Of a DNA stretch of 64,000 bases, positions 17,502 through 27,176 are shown piece after piece; positions within the stretch are counted from its first letter, which is position 1, and every line of letters starts with the position of its first letter. The stretch comes from Flavobacterium faecale (GTDB taxonomy: Bacteria; Bacteroidota; Bacteroidia; Flavobacteriales; Flavobacteriaceae). Location: positions 620,001 to 684,000 of the forward strand of contig NZ_CP020918.1 in assembly GCF_003076455.1 (NCBI RefSeq). Reading direction: 5' to 3'. The translations under genes were made by a program, and so were the position numbers. The notes below the pieces were generated by a model, which had not been told where the DNA came from, ran no database searches, and worked only from the letters and a program-made list of their open reading frames with translations.

Positions 17502-18857
17502 TTATTTTTTTACAATCTTAGAAATTGATGATTTATTATCAGAAACAATTTTTACAAAATATACTCCAGAAGATAAACTAGAGATAGAAAGTTGGTGATT
17601 TGTAGAAACATTTTTTGCAGAAAGAACAGTAGCTCCAAGGCTATTAAACACTGTAATATCTCCTCCATTAATCGAGTTAATAGTAACCGCATCTGTCGTT
17701 GGATTTGGGTACATGCTCACACCTTCTAATGTGTTTTCTTTTACACCTAGAGTTGTTGCAATAGTCGCAGACATTTTATCAAAATAGAATATATTTCCGT
17801 TAGCCGCATTTGTAGGTGCTCCATCAGTATAATTTACACCAAAAAACATGGTAACTCCTTCGATTCCTGCATCTGTAAATGGCAAGTCAAAAGTTAACTC
17901 TTCCCATGCTCCAGAAAAATTAGTAGTCGACTTAATCGCCGTTGGAAAATTTGATGTATTACTCCCAGATGCATCAGTGGTTTTCAACCTTACAATAATC
18001 TCTGCTGGAGTAGTTCTATTTGTTTTAACCCAAAGTTTTACAGTTGCTGTTTTGTTAACAAGTGAATTGGCTGCATAGGTTTTTTTATAGTTACTAAAAC
18101 TCCAAAAATTACTCGTTTGATCTTCTGTAAATTCATTTTTCATGCTTGCAGAACCTTCTTTTGGCGCTGTAAAAGACAAACTTCTTGAGGCACCGTTACC
18201 GGTATAAAAAGCCACCCCAGTTGGATCTTCAAAATTTGGATTTTGAACAAATTCAGAATATTCAGTTGGAGGAATAGTCGTCAAGAATTCGATTTCATCA
18301 ATAAACAACTTAGCCCCTGCAGGATCTGTAAGAGCACTAGACGCTCTAAACAATAAATCCAAACGAGTAATCTCACCTGTAAGCGCAGTTATATCTAAGT
18401 ATATTGTTTGATACCCACCCGCCTCTTTAGGCGCTATCACGTTAGATATTGTAGTATTAGGGAAAGATACCCCAGCTCCAGTTGTTCCAGCAGGTCTAAA
18501 CGTACCTGAAACCTGAACATTCACAGCTTCTGTTAAATTTTTAACTCTTATTTTAATGAAGTTATATACATCTGCGTTCAAAACAATAAAAGCATCAGCA
18601 CCACCTTGTCCTCTTCTGATGTTTGCATTGTTATTGGTTGCAGAACCTGCTCCATCTGTACGATCTAAAGTAATTTCTCCATCAGCAGTTAATCCACCAG
18701 TTGCATTGTAGGCAACTACTCCTGGTCCATAACCTTTTGACCACCCTTGCTCTGTTCCTGTAAAAGTATACTTTGTTGGACCTTGTTGTGCAAACATTGC
18801 TGAAGCTGCAAAAAATGCAATTCCGAAAGTTAATTTTTTAAGTAATTTTGTTCTCAT
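17502..18857 (-). CDS. Secreted protein with type IX secretion C-terminal domain
   Basis: A signal peptide (MRTKLLKKLTFGIAFFAASAMFAQ) is followed by two beta-sandwich, carbohydrate-binding-like regions at roughly residues 25-195 and 205-365. The sequences, rich in Thr, Ser and Asn and without catalytic motifs, suggest binding, not hydrolysis. The last 75 residues (GVSMYPNPTTDAVTINS...GVYFVKIVSDNKSSISKIVKK) form a type A sorting domain. It sends the protein through the T9SS to the cell surface or medium. It stands alone with its own terminator. It may be an adhesin or a glycan-binding surface protein. Confidence 0.88.
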   Translation of the reverse strand: MRTKLLKKLTFGIAFFAASAMFAQQGPTKYTFTGTEQGWSKGYGPGVVAYNATGGLTADGEITLDRTDGAGSATNNNANIRRGQGGADAFIVLNADVYNFIKIRVKNLTEAVNVQVSGTFRPAGTTGAGVSFPNTTISNVIAPKEAGGYQTIYLDITALTGEITRLDLLFRASSALTDPAGAKLFIDEIEFLTTIPPTEYSEFVQNPNFEDPTGVAFYTGNGASRSLSFTAPKEGSASMKNEFTEDQTSNFWSFSNYKKTYAANSLVNKTATVKLWVKTNRTTPAEIIVRLKTTDASGSNTSNFPTAIKSTTNFSGAWEELTFDLPFTDAGIEGVTMFFGVNYTDGAPTNAANGNIFYFDKMSATIATTLGVKENTLEGVSMYPNPTTDAVTINSINGGDITVFNSLGATVLSAKNVSTNHQLSISSLSSGVYFVKIVSDNKSSISKIVKK

Positions 18858-19313
18858 AATAGTTTTTATTTATTAATTAGTAGTTTGAATTTAGGATCGA
18901 AATGAAAAGAAGCAGCAGGAAACCTTGACAGCAAAACAACTAACTTACACATTAACAAACCCTAACAATACAAAACTACCAATAGAACAACGGCAATATT
19001 AAAAGTATTTTAGCACACTATAGTCCTATTTTACCTTATACCCTGTATTTGATAATAATTGTGCATAAAAATTCACAAAGAGTAATTTTTCATGCAAAAC
19101 AATAGGAATCTGCCAAAAAATCTATCGATGATGACACAAAAAAGTACTAGTAAATTTATTTTAACTTTATTACTGCTTAACTTTTAACATATAAAAACAG
19201 CTTCGAATTCTTTACATCTTACCCTATAGATGCATAACATGCGTATGCCTTCAACGACTAGATTACCTCTCTCGCCTACATACAAACAACATCAAGAAAT
19301 AGAATGTAGCCAT
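18858..19313. other. Intergenic region, nothing recognised
   Basis: This is AT-rich sequence holding the leader of the T9SS cargo gene and the 3' flank of the LysR gene. I see no gene, strong hairpin or repeat. Confidence 0.5.
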
Positions 19314-20201
19314 CTACAGCTTTGCTGCAGAAAGAACGTTTTTAAAAGCATCGACAAAGAGGTGTACTGCTTTTTTTTGGTACTCATTGTTTAACGTCAG
19401 AATAAACGAACTCCTTCCTGTTTTTACCCCTTCTAGTTTGACAGCTTTTAAATTCGGCCATCCAATCAAGGCCATTTCTGCTACAACGGTCGCCCAATGA
19501 CTATTTTCTATGATTTGCAATAAAGGATGAATGGCGTTTAATTCTATAGAAATAGTAGGATGCATGTTGTTTTTTTCAAATAGGTTGTCTAGAAACTCCC
19601 GTGAATTAAAACCCCGTGAAGGTAGAATTAAGGGAATATTTTCTAAATCTCGAAAAGGTATTTTCTCTAACTTGGCCAACGGATTTGTTTTGGCAACAGC
19701 CATAATCAACTCCGATTCAAACAATGCAACCGACTTAATAGTAGAACTGATTTTATTAGCTGAAATCACGAGCACTAGATCTAGTTCGTTATTCAATAAT
19801 TTTTGCTCTAAGGGTTCGGTGGCGCCAAATTCTACACTTATTTTGAGCTGTGGATACTTTTTTGCAAATGTTTGTACGACAGGCAAAACCAAGGCGCCAA
19901 AAATATAGGTTGCTCCTATTCGTAACTCACCTCCTATCATGGCATTTAAATCATCAATTGCCTGCTGACCTGATTGCACATCGTTGATTATTTGCTTAGC
20001 GTGTTTTAAAAAAACGGAACCCGCCTCTGTTAATTGGATTTTCTTGGCTGTTCTTAAAAACAAAGGCATCCCCAACTCTTCTTCTAGCTTTTTAATTTGT
20101 TGCGATAATGCTGACTGTGTGACAAAACATAACTCGGCTGCCTTGGTAAAATGAAGCACTTTTGAGGCTGTGATAAAATAGTGTAGTTGCTGAATTTCCA
20201 T
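19314..20201 (-). CDS. LysR-family transcriptional regulator
   Basis: The N-terminal winged helix-turn-helix (residues 1-60: MEIQQLHYFITASKVLHFTK, then ALSQQIKKLEEELGMPLFLR) is standard LysR. The effector-binding domain spans about residues 90-290 (GELRIGATYIFG to the C-terminus). At 295 aa it is full length. It is divergent from an MFS exporter 91 bp away, with a perfect 10-bp-armed palindrome between them. The usual reading is that it controls both itself and the exporter in response to a small effector, probably a compound the exporter handles. Confidence 0.95.
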   Translation of the reverse strand: MEIQQLHYFITASKVLHFTKAAELCFVTQSALSQQIKKLEEELGMPLFLRTAKKIQLTEAGSVFLKHAKQIINDVQSGQQAIDDLNAMIGGELRIGATYIFGALVLPVVQTFAKKYPQLKISVEFGATEPLEQKLLNNELDLVLVISANKISSTIKSVALFESELIMAVAKTNPLAKLEKIPFRDLENIPLILPSRGFNSREFLDNLFEKNNMHPTISIELNAIHPLLQIIENSHWATVVAEMALIGWPNLKAVKLEGVKTGRSSFILTLNNEYQKKAVHLFVDAFKNVLSAAKL

Positions 20202-20216
20202 AATAATAAGTATTAC

Positions 20217-20241
20217 TAATCATTATCAGTAATAATGATTA
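20217..20241. promoter_or_regulatory. LysR-type operator palindrome
   Basis: TAATCATTAT-CAGTA-ATAATGATTA has perfect arms. It lies 15 bases upstream of the LysR start codon and 51 bases before the exporter. An overlapping ATTACT...AGTAAT pair gives the T-N11-A style of LysR boxes. Confidence 0.7.
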
Positions 20242-20292
20242 ATTTTTCTAATGATTTCAAAATGCCGAAATTTGTAGTAAATAAAATCAGTT

Positions 20293-21540
20293 ATGTTTGA
20301 AGCACTTAAATCTCGCAATTTTAAATTGTTCTTTTACGGACAGTCTATTTCTGTAATAGGTACATGGTTGCAAAAAACAGCGGTAAGTTGGATGGTGTAC
20401 AGTATCACTGGATCTGTTTTTCTACTAGGACTGGCTACTTTTTTAAGTATGATCCCATCGTTATTTCTTGCTCCTATCGCAGGTAGCATCATTGGCCGTT
20501 ATGATAGACATCGTACAATGATTTTGTTGCAATCACTAGCCATGTTACAAGCGGGTGTAATGGCTTTGCTTATTTATTTAAAAATTTACAATATCACTTT
20601 TATTTTGGCTTTAAGCCTAATTCAAGGATTTATAAATGCATTTGACATGACCTGTCGTCAAACGATGATGGTTGACATTGTGGATGCCCCTAAAGATTTA
20701 CCTAATGCTGTGGCGCTGAATTCAACCTTAACTAATTTTGCTAGAATCTCTGGCCCCGCTTTGGCAGGGATAATTCTACATCAGTACGGAGAAGATATTT
20801 GCTTCATTGGTAACTTCTTGAGTTATATTCCGGTTTTGATTTCGTTATCACTAATGCGCATTAAAAAAGTCACTAAACCCATGCTCCAAGTCAAAATGAT
20901 GGATGATTTAGCTGCTGGTTTCAATTATGTAAAAAAAGAAGGTGACATGGCTCGAATGTTACTCATGCTTACTTGTAGCAGTTTATTTGTAATTTCGTTT
21001 AATACACTAATGCCCGTTTTTGCAAAAGACATTTTTAATGGAAATGCACAAACATTTAGTTGGTTTGAAAGTGCCGCGGGAATAGGGTCCATTGTTTCGG
21101 CTATTTATTTAGCCAACCTAAAATCGACCGCAAATATTCAAAAATTAATGCTTGGCGCCAGTATTTTATTAGGTTCAAGTATTCTAATCTTATCGTTTTC
21201 AACAAACCTGTTACTAACCTTAATTTGCATGGTCGCTAGCGGTATTGGTATGATGGGACAAACATCATCGGTAAATATTTATATCCAAACGACTAGCAGC
21301 TCGCAAATGCGTTCAAAAAGTATCAGTTACTACATGATGGCTTATCAAGGAATGATACCTGTAGGGAATTTAATTATAGGTTACCTATCACACGTTATTG
21401 GTACAAGAAGTACCGTTGCGTTTCAAGGGTTGATTTGTTTAGTTTCTGTAGCTATTTATATTTACTATGAAAAACATAGAAAATCTGAAGCGGCACTGTC
21501 TTGCCCATTAATCTATAAAGTTGAGAAAAAATGTTGCTAA
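20293..21540 (+). CDS. MFS exporter, copy 1
   Basis: This is a twelve-helix major facilitator of the EntS-like drug/siderophore exporter type. It opens with MFEALKSRNFKLFFYGQSIS, followed by GTWLQKTAVSWMVY and the conserved loop 2-3 motif GRYDRHRTM. A second GP-containing helix reads ARISGPALAGI. At 415 aa it is complete. It is divergent from the LysR gene, its presumed regulator. It is strongly similar along its length to the MFS gene at 27486, so the two are paralogs from a duplication. The substrate is unknown. The C-terminal tail ends in KKCC. Confidence 0.92.
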   Translation: MFEALKSRNFKLFFYGQSISVIGTWLQKTAVSWMVYSITGSVFLLGLATFLSMIPSLFLAPIAGSIIGRYDRHRTMILLQSLAMLQAGVMALLIYLKIYNITFILALSLIQGFINAFDMTCRQTMMVDIVDAPKDLPNAVALNSTLTNFARISGPALAGIILHQYGEDICFIGNFLSYIPVLISLSLMRIKKVTKPMLQVKMMDDLAAGFNYVKKEGDMARMLLMLTCSSLFVISFNTLMPVFAKDIFNGNAQTFSWFESAAGIGSIVSAIYLANLKSTANIQKLMLGASILLGSSILILSFSTNLLLTLICMVASGIGMMGQTSSVNIYIQTTSSSQMRSKSISYYMMAYQGMIPVGNLIIGYLSHVIGTRSTVAFQGLICLVSVAIYIYYEKHRKSEAALSCPLIYKVEKKCC

Positions 21541-22098
21541 TTAAGATGTTGATCCGCCATGAAAAAAGTGTTCAAAAAAATAATGATGCGACTTCACTTT
21601 TTAATTTTAAATATTTCTAGTAAAACAACATCTAGATCATCGTCTAATCTTGCATAATTGCGTGCAGAACTGAAAAAATAGCACAGCCACCTTTTGTGAT
21701 TTTTATAAAGAAAATTACTAGCTTCTTGTTATTTTATATTTTGCTGACATTATATCTTATTTTGTTTGCTTTACTTTGTAATCACGGATTGCAAGTCTGC
21801 GTTATCGGGTGACTACTACCATAGTTATTCGAAAGAAATATTTTCCAGAATAACTTCTTAAATAGTACTAGTCAAATAAAATTTAATGGCTTAAATAAGA
21901 TCATTCATTGTCATATCACCTAAAAAACTGTCAGTATAACCATTCATGTTATTTTTTTAAAAAGCTAAGATTTAATAAAGTATATTTGAATATCATAAGG
22001 ACTTTATACAATACCACTTCACTATAAAGTTCATTACTTTACACTATCAATTGAAGCCTTTTAATTGAAGGGTAAACCATTAATTTCAACTTTTAACG
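21541..22098. other. Intergenic region upstream of the restriction gene
   Basis: This 558-bp gap is AT-rich. A TATATTTG box at 21981-21988 lies 110 bp before the restriction-modification gene and may be its promoter. I looked for a copy of the tRNA-Ser 3' end and found none. No other structure is evident. Confidence 0.5.
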
Positions 22099-25000
22099 AT
22101 GACCATTCAGCAGTATATTACCAAAATAACTATTTTATTTCAAACAGGCAACGCACGTGAACACTCCTACCGTGGTGATTTACAAAATTTAATAATGGCC
22201 ATTTTACCAGATGTTTTGGTAACCAATGAACCCGCACGCGTAGCCTGTGGTGCACCTGATTATGTATTGACACGCAAAGATATTCCTGTTGGCTATATTG
22301 AAGCCAAAGACATTGGCGTTGATTTGGGTAGTAAAACTTTAAAAGAACAATTTGATCGCTACAAATCAGGGCTATCCAATTTGATTTTTACAGATTATAT
22401 GGACTTTCATTTTTATAAAGACGGTCAGTTAATCACAAAAATTGCCATTGCAAAATTAGAAAATAGCAACATCATTCCGATTGAAGGTAATTTTAATGAG
22501 TTCACACACCTCATTCAAAATTTTGCCGAAGTCATTTCGCAATCCATAAAATCGCCAACTAAGTTGGCGCAAATGATGGCGGGAAAAGCACGGTTGATGG
22601 CTGATGTTATCGAAAAATCATTAAACCATGATGATGTTGAAAACACCCGATCACAATTAAAATCACAAATGCTATCGTTTCAACAAATGTTGATTCACGA
22701 CATAGACAATAAAGCATTCTCAGATATTTACTCGCAAACCATTGCATATGGTATGTTTGCCGCGCGCTATCACGACCCTACTTTGCCTACTTTTTCTCGA
22801 ATGGAAGCAGCAGAATTAATCCCGAAATCAAATCCATTTTTAAGAAAATTATTCCAAGACATTGCGGGTTATGATCTTGATAGCCGTTTAGTTTGGATTG
22901 TAGACGAATTGGTCAACATTTTCCTAGCGACTGATGTGGCGCATATCATGAAAAACTTTGGTAAAAGTACCAAGCAAGAAGATCCCGTTGTACATTTTTA
23001 CGAAACCTTTTTGGGCGAATACAATCCTGCGCTACGCAAAGCACGTGGGGTTTGGTACACGCCACAACCAGTGGTGAATTTCATAGTGCGTGCGGTAGAT
23101 GATATTTTAAAAACCGAATTCAACTTACCACAAGGATTAGCAGACACCTCTAAAACCAAAATCAAAAAGAAAGCCGTTACCCAAACGGGAAAAGGAGCCA
23201 AATCTAAAATTGTAGAAGTAGAAACCGAAATCGAAGTTCACAAAGTACAAATCCTAGACCCAGCCACGGGAACAGGAACCTTTTTGGCAGAAGTCGTGAA
23301 ACACATTCACCAAAAATTCAAAGGACAACAAGGAATTTGGAGCAAATATGTAACCAATGATTTAATCCCGAGATTGAATGGTTTTGAGTTATTAATGGCG
23401 AGTTATGCTATGGCACATTTAAAAATGGACATGCTTTTGACTGAGACAGGTTACAAACCAACCGATGACCAGCGTTTTCGTATTTTCTTGACCAACTCAC
23501 TCGAAGAAGCACATCCTGATACCCAAACTTTATTTAGTTCTTGGCTTTCTGACGAAGCCGACCAAGCGAATGCAATTAAGCGTGATGCGCCTGTAATGGT
23601 GGTGATTGGGAATCCACCGTATAGTGTGAGTAGTTCTAACAAATCACCTTGGATCGAAAGTCTAACAGCCGATTATAAAAAAGATTTAAATGAGAAAAGT
23701 TACAATTCGCTATCAGATGATTATGTAAAATTCATTCGTTTTGGTCAGCATTTTATTGACAAAAATGGAGAAGGTATTTTAGCATACATTACAAACAACA
23801 GTTTTATTGATGGTATCACACATCGCCAAATGCGTAAACATTTATTAGAAAGTTTTGATAAAATTTACATTTTGGACTTACATGGAAATGCTAAGAAAAA
23901 AGAAGTCTGTCCTGATGGTTCCGTTGACCAAAATGTATTTGATATTATGCAAGGAGTATCAATCAATTTATTTATAAAAACTGGTAAGAAGAAAAAAAAT
24001 GAATTGGGTGACTTGTTACATAAAGATTTATATGGAAAAAGAGAAAGTAAATATAATTTCCTAAATGATAATAATATAAAGTCAATTGGATGGAGTAATC
24101 TTTCAAATAATATACCTAATTACTTTTTTATTAATAAAAATTTAGATGGTGAAACTGAATATAATAAAGGCCTTTCAATAATAGAATTATTTTCCGTTAA
24201 AGCTGCGGGAATAAAAACACATAGAGATGCCGTAGTCATTGGCTTTACTACTAAATGCTTAAAATTTCAAATAGAAGATTATTATAATTCTACAAATAAT
24301 AAAGTTGATTTATTTGAAATAAATAAATGTAAAAGTTTAACGTATCGTCCATTCGATAATAGACAAATTTATTATAACACAGAATTAGTTGTCCGTCACC
24401 GAAAAGAACAAATAAAACATTCGTTTTACAATAATTATGCATTATTACTCGGAAGACAAACAAAAAATAATATTATTAGTCACTTTTTTATTTCGAATAC
24501 ATTATCTGAAATGAAAACCGCAGAAAGTTCAACGGGATCATATCATTTTCCATTATACCTTTACCCAGAACCCAATTCCCAACAAAACTTATTAGAAACG
24601 CCCGAGCGAGTTCCAAATTTAAACATGGAAATGGTCAAGAAATTTGCAGATGGTTTGGGGTTGTTTTTTACACCAGAAGAAGCTCCTGCAGGAGTTAAGG
24701 TAGAAACTAATCAATTGACACCGCTAAATATTCTAGATTACATCTATGCCGTTTTGCATTCGCCAACCTATCGTGAAACCTACAAAGAATTCTTGAAAAT
24801 AGATTTTCCTCGTGTTCCTTATCCGAACGATGTAGTCAAATTTTGGGAATTAGTTGCATTGGGTGGTCAATTGCGTCAGTTGCATTTACTAGAAAGCGAA
24901 ACCGTAGAAAACTACATCACCGAATATCCCGAAGACGGCGATAACATTGTGGGGAAACCAAAATATGTCAGTAGCACGCCGCTCAATTCCCCTCCAATGG

Positions 25001-25266
25001 AGGGGAATTGTGACACTGAAAGTACAGAGAATTACCAGCACCAAAATCTAGGTCGTGTTTACATCAACGAAACCCAATATTTTGATAAGGTACCCGAAAC
25101 CGCTTGGAACTTCTATATTGGTGGCTACCAACCCGCTCAAAAGTGGCTCAAAGATCGCAAGGAACGAGAATTGTCATTTGAAGATATATTGCACTATCAA
25201 AAAATGATTGTAGCGTTATATGAGACCGATAGGATTATGAAGGAGATTGATAAAATTGAGATTTAA
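22099..25266 (+). CDS. Single-chain restriction-modification enzyme (type IIG/ISP-like)
   Basis: This one polypeptide should both methylate adenine and cleave DNA. The N-terminal PD-(D/E)xK nuclease shows GAPDYVL near residue 50 and EAKD near 69. The helical connector follows at about 150-330. The N6-adenine methyltransferase has the SAM motif DPATGTGTF near 386 and catalytic NPPYSV near 503. A target-recognition region covers about 640-850, where codon use becomes very AT-rich (24000-24530), suggesting exchange of specificity by recombination. There is no helicase domain, unlike full type ISP enzymes, so 1055 aa fits a type IIG layout. A 27-bp palindrome lies in frame at 24984. The HigB/HigA module follows directly. 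Confidence 0.88.
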   Translation: MTIQQYITKITILFQTGNAREHSYRGDLQNLIMAILPDVLVTNEPARVACGAPDYVLTRKDIPVGYIEAKDIGVDLGSKTLKEQFDRYKSGLSNLIFTDYMDFHFYKDGQLITKIAIAKLENSNIIPIEGNFNEFTHLIQNFAEVISQSIKSPTKLAQMMAGKARLMADVIEKSLNHDDVENTRSQLKSQMLSFQQMLIHDIDNKAFSDIYSQTIAYGMFAARYHDPTLPTFSRMEAAELIPKSNPFLRKLFQDIAGYDLDSRLVWIVDELVNIFLATDVAHIMKNFGKSTKQEDPVVHFYETFLGEYNPALRKARGVWYTPQPVVNFIVRAVDDILKTEFNLPQGLADTSKTKIKKKAVTQTGKGAKSKIVEVETEIEVHKVQILDPATGTGTFLAEVVKHIHQKFKGQQGIWSKYVTNDLIPRLNGFELLMASYAMAHLKMDMLLTETGYKPTDDQRFRIFLTNSLEEAHPDTQTLFSSWLSDEADQANAIKRDAPVMVVIGNPPYSVSSSNKSPWIESLTADYKKDLNEKSYNSLSDDYVKFIRFGQHFIDKNGEGILAYITNNSFIDGITHRQMRKHLLESFDKIYILDLHGNAKKKEVCPDGSVDQNVFDIMQGVSINLFIKTGKKKKNELGDLLHKDLYGKRESKYNFLNDNNIKSIGWSNLSNNIPNYFFINKNLDGETEYNKGLSIIELFSVKAAGIKTHRDAVVIGFTTKCLKFQIEDYYNSTNNKVDLFEINKCKSLTYRPFDNRQIYYNTELVVRHRKEQIKHSFYNNYALLLGRQTKNNIISHFFISNTLSEMKTAESSTGSYHFPLYLYPEPNSQQNLLETPERVPNLNMEMVKKFADGLGLFFTPEEAPAGVKVETNQLTPLNILDYIYAVLHSPTYRETYKEFLKIDFPRVPYPNDVVKFWELVALGGQLRQLHLLESETVENYITEYPEDGDNIVGKPKYVSSTPLNSPPMEGNCDTESTENYQHQNLGRVYINETQYFDKVPETAWNFYIGGYQPAQKWLKDRKERELSFEDILHYQKMIVALYETDRIMKEIDKIEI
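24984..25010. repeat. Perfect 27-bp palindrome inside the restriction gene
   Basis: Arms CAATTCCCCTCC and GGAGGGGAATTG enclose AAT. It is translated as part of TPLNSPPMEGNC. GGAGGGG palindromes are usually intergenic repeats in Bacteroidota; here one sits in frame between the target-recognition and C-terminal regions. Confidence 0.85.
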
Positions 25267-25280
25267 AAATAAATTAACGG

Positions 25281-25318
25281 CAATATGTTCACAAATACGT
25301 GAACATATTGTATATTTG
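25281..25318 (+). promoter_or_regulatory. higBA promoter with 30-bp operator palindrome
   Basis: CAATATGTTCAC and GTGAACATATTG are perfect 12-base arms around AAATAC (25281-25310). A TATATTTG -7 box (25311-25318) abuts directly, 11 bases before the toxin ATG. The operator therefore covers the -33 region, as expected for antitoxin autorepression. Confidence 0.85.
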
Positions 25319-25329
25319 CAAAACCAATT

Positions 25330-25653
25330 ATGGACATAAAATTTCAAAAAGAGTACTTGTCCGACCTTTACCAAGGAATTGTAAAGCCGTATAAAGAATT
25401 CAAATCCAATCCTCAATTGGTTAAACAATATGTAAAAACGATTAATGTGTTGAAATCCGTCACTCGCATTGAACAGTTATATAAAATTAAAAGTTTGCAT
25501 TATGAAAAAAAAGAAGGTGACCTCAAAGGGGTTAGTGCGGTTTATGTCAATAAGCAGTACCGCGTTCTTTTTCATGAAGTAGCTTCTACTTCAGATGATC
25601 TAAAAATCGATGTATTAGAAATCGAAGATTTAAGTAAACATTACGAAAAATAA
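25330..25653 (+). CDS. higB: HigB-type toxin
   Basis: This 107-residue protein has the RelE/HigB fold: helices at residues 5-50 (LSDLYQGIVKPYKEFKSNPQ, VKQYVKTINVLK), then strands with LYKIKSLHYEKKEGD and YVNKQYRVLFHEV, ending in VLEIEDLSKHYEK. HigB toxins are ribosome-dependent mRNA interferases. The toxin-first order and the 6-bp gap to the antitoxin are diagnostic of higBA. It probably belongs to the same defence module as the restriction enzyme upstream. Confidence 0.88.
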   Translation: MDIKFQKEYLSDLYQGIVKPYKEFKSNPQLVKQYVKTINVLKSVTRIEQLYKIKSLHYEKKEGDLKGVSAVYVNKQYRVLFHEVASTSDDLKIDVLEIEDLSKHYEK

Positions 25654-25659
25654 CAAAAG

Positions 25660-26766
25660 ATGACGACGACAACTATAACTCCGCTAATTGCTACACACCC
25701 AGGCACTATTTTAGTAGATGAAATTGAGGCAAACGACTATTCTCAAATAGAATTTGCAAAACTCATAGGCTTTAACCGCAGCCAACTCAATGAAATCATA
25801 AAAGGAAAAAGAAACATTAACGCCGAAACAGCATTGCTATTAGAAAAAGCCCTTGGCATTGATGCTGATTTTTGGCTCGAAATGCAAAAAAACTACGACT
25901 TAGACATAGCTCGCATCACAGAAAAAAATAAATTACGTTTAGAAGCAATAGAAATTTGGAATGTAATCAAGAATTTTATTCCTATTTCTTTTTTTAAGAA
26001 AGAAAAAATAATTTCAGGAGATCCATGTTTAGATATCGAGCGTATTAAAACTGTTTATCAAGTCTCAAACATAGACCAATTGGCAACTATGAGTGTGCAA
26101 AGTAATTTTGCAAGATTTAAAAAATCGACAAAGCTTCATGCAGATGTGGTAAATATTATGGGATGGGTTAAACTAGTGAAATTTAGAGCTAGTGAAACAA
26201 ATGTAATTTCTTTTAATCATGAAAGTAAAGAAGACTTAATTAAAACCTTAAAACATATTCTGTTCGAAAATAAAGATGTACTAAAGAAAGTACAAAAATG
26301 TCTTTCAGAGTATGGTATAAAGTTGATTTACCAAGAAAAAGGAGATAAGACACCAGTTGACGGAGTTTCTTTCTGGAGTAATGGAAATCCAGCAATTGGA
26401 ATGACTTTGAGACACAAAAGATTGGACAATTTTGCTTTTACCTTATTTCATGAACTAGGGCATGTTTACGAGCATTTGGTAAACAACAATCAAGCAGAAT
26501 TTATCGATCTTAACAGTAAAAATGAAGACGGTGATTATAAAAATTCTAACGAAGAGAAAGAAGCAAATCTTTTTGCGCAAAATGAATTAATCAATCCCGA
26601 AGATTGGACTCAATACAAGCGAGATAATTATAAAATCAATCAAGATGAAGCGATAGTACCATTTTCAATGAGAATCAAAACACACCCAAGTATTGTGAGA
26701 GGAAGAGCTTGTTTCGAATTAGATGATTTTAAAACCTACACAACGATTGACAATGCAATTCACTAA
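25660..26766 (+). CDS. higA: HigA-type antitoxin fused to an ImmA/IrrE-like metalloprotease
   Basis: Residues 10-75 form the HigA-type helix-turn-helix (HPGTILVDEIEANDYSQIEF, NRSQLNEIIKGKRNI), which should bind the upstream palindrome. A middle region of about 150 residues follows. The ImmA/IrrE-type zinc peptidase domain carries HELGH near residue 264, with a downstream glutamate-containing helix (EEKEANLFAQNEL). Ordinary HigA is about 100 aa; this one is 368. The extra domain could cleave the repressor half or the toxin complex and so trigger release. Fusions of this kind are known among XRE-COG2856 proteins; the trigger here is unknown. Confidence 0.85.
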   Translation: MTTTTITPLIATHPGTILVDEIEANDYSQIEFAKLIGFNRSQLNEIIKGKRNINAETALLLEKALGIDADFWLEMQKNYDLDIARITEKNKLRLEAIEIWNVIKNFIPISFFKKEKIISGDPCLDIERIKTVYQVSNIDQLATMSVQSNFARFKKSTKLHADVVNIMGWVKLVKFRASETNVISFNHESKEDLIKTLKHILFENKDVLKKVQKCLSEYGIKLIYQEKGDKTPVDGVSFWSNGNPAIGMTLRHKRLDNFAFTLFHELGHVYEHLVNNNQAEFIDLNSKNEDGDYKNSNEEKEANLFAQNELINPEDWTQYKRDNYKINQDEAIVPFSMRIKTHPSIVRGRACFELDDFKTYTTIDNAIH

Positions 26767-26903
26767 TTAAAAGTTATTAAATTCCAATTAGTAATAAGGT
26801 CATGTTAACAAAACAGAAAAAAACGAACACGTTGTACTACTCATGTTAAACAAATCAATAAAAAACAACCTGTTTAAAATATAATTACAAATCAATCTTA
26901 AAT

Positions 26904-26933
26904 AAAAAAGCCAATTGTTCAGTTGGCTTTTTT
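26904..26933. terminator. Bidirectional terminator after higA
   Basis: AAAAAAGCCAA and TTGGCTTTTTT form a stem with A and T runs on either side, about 140 bp past the higA stop codon. Confidence 0.8.
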
Positions 26934-27148
26934 AATAAACATCGATAAGCATTTTTTCTCAACCTTACATTTATGGGTGTAAAATTGGGTTAGAATAAAG
27001 TTTGATTAGAATTGAATACAACAAATAGGAAGAAGTCCGTTGATCCCAATGGAAGTTCACGCAAAGAAATCTTGCCTAACATTTCCATGCCTGAGCCTTT
27101 TTTGTTTTATAGCTTAGCCAAACTAAAAAGTTGGTCACGCTTTAAAAC

Positions 27149-27176
27149 AAAAAATGCTCCCCTTTCAGGAAGCATT
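27149..27176 (-). terminator. Terminator of tRNA-Ser
   Basis: On the minus strand AATGCT, TCC-TGAAA-GGG and AGCATT fold into a hairpin followed by six T, 10 bases after the mature tRNA end. Confidence 0.8.
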
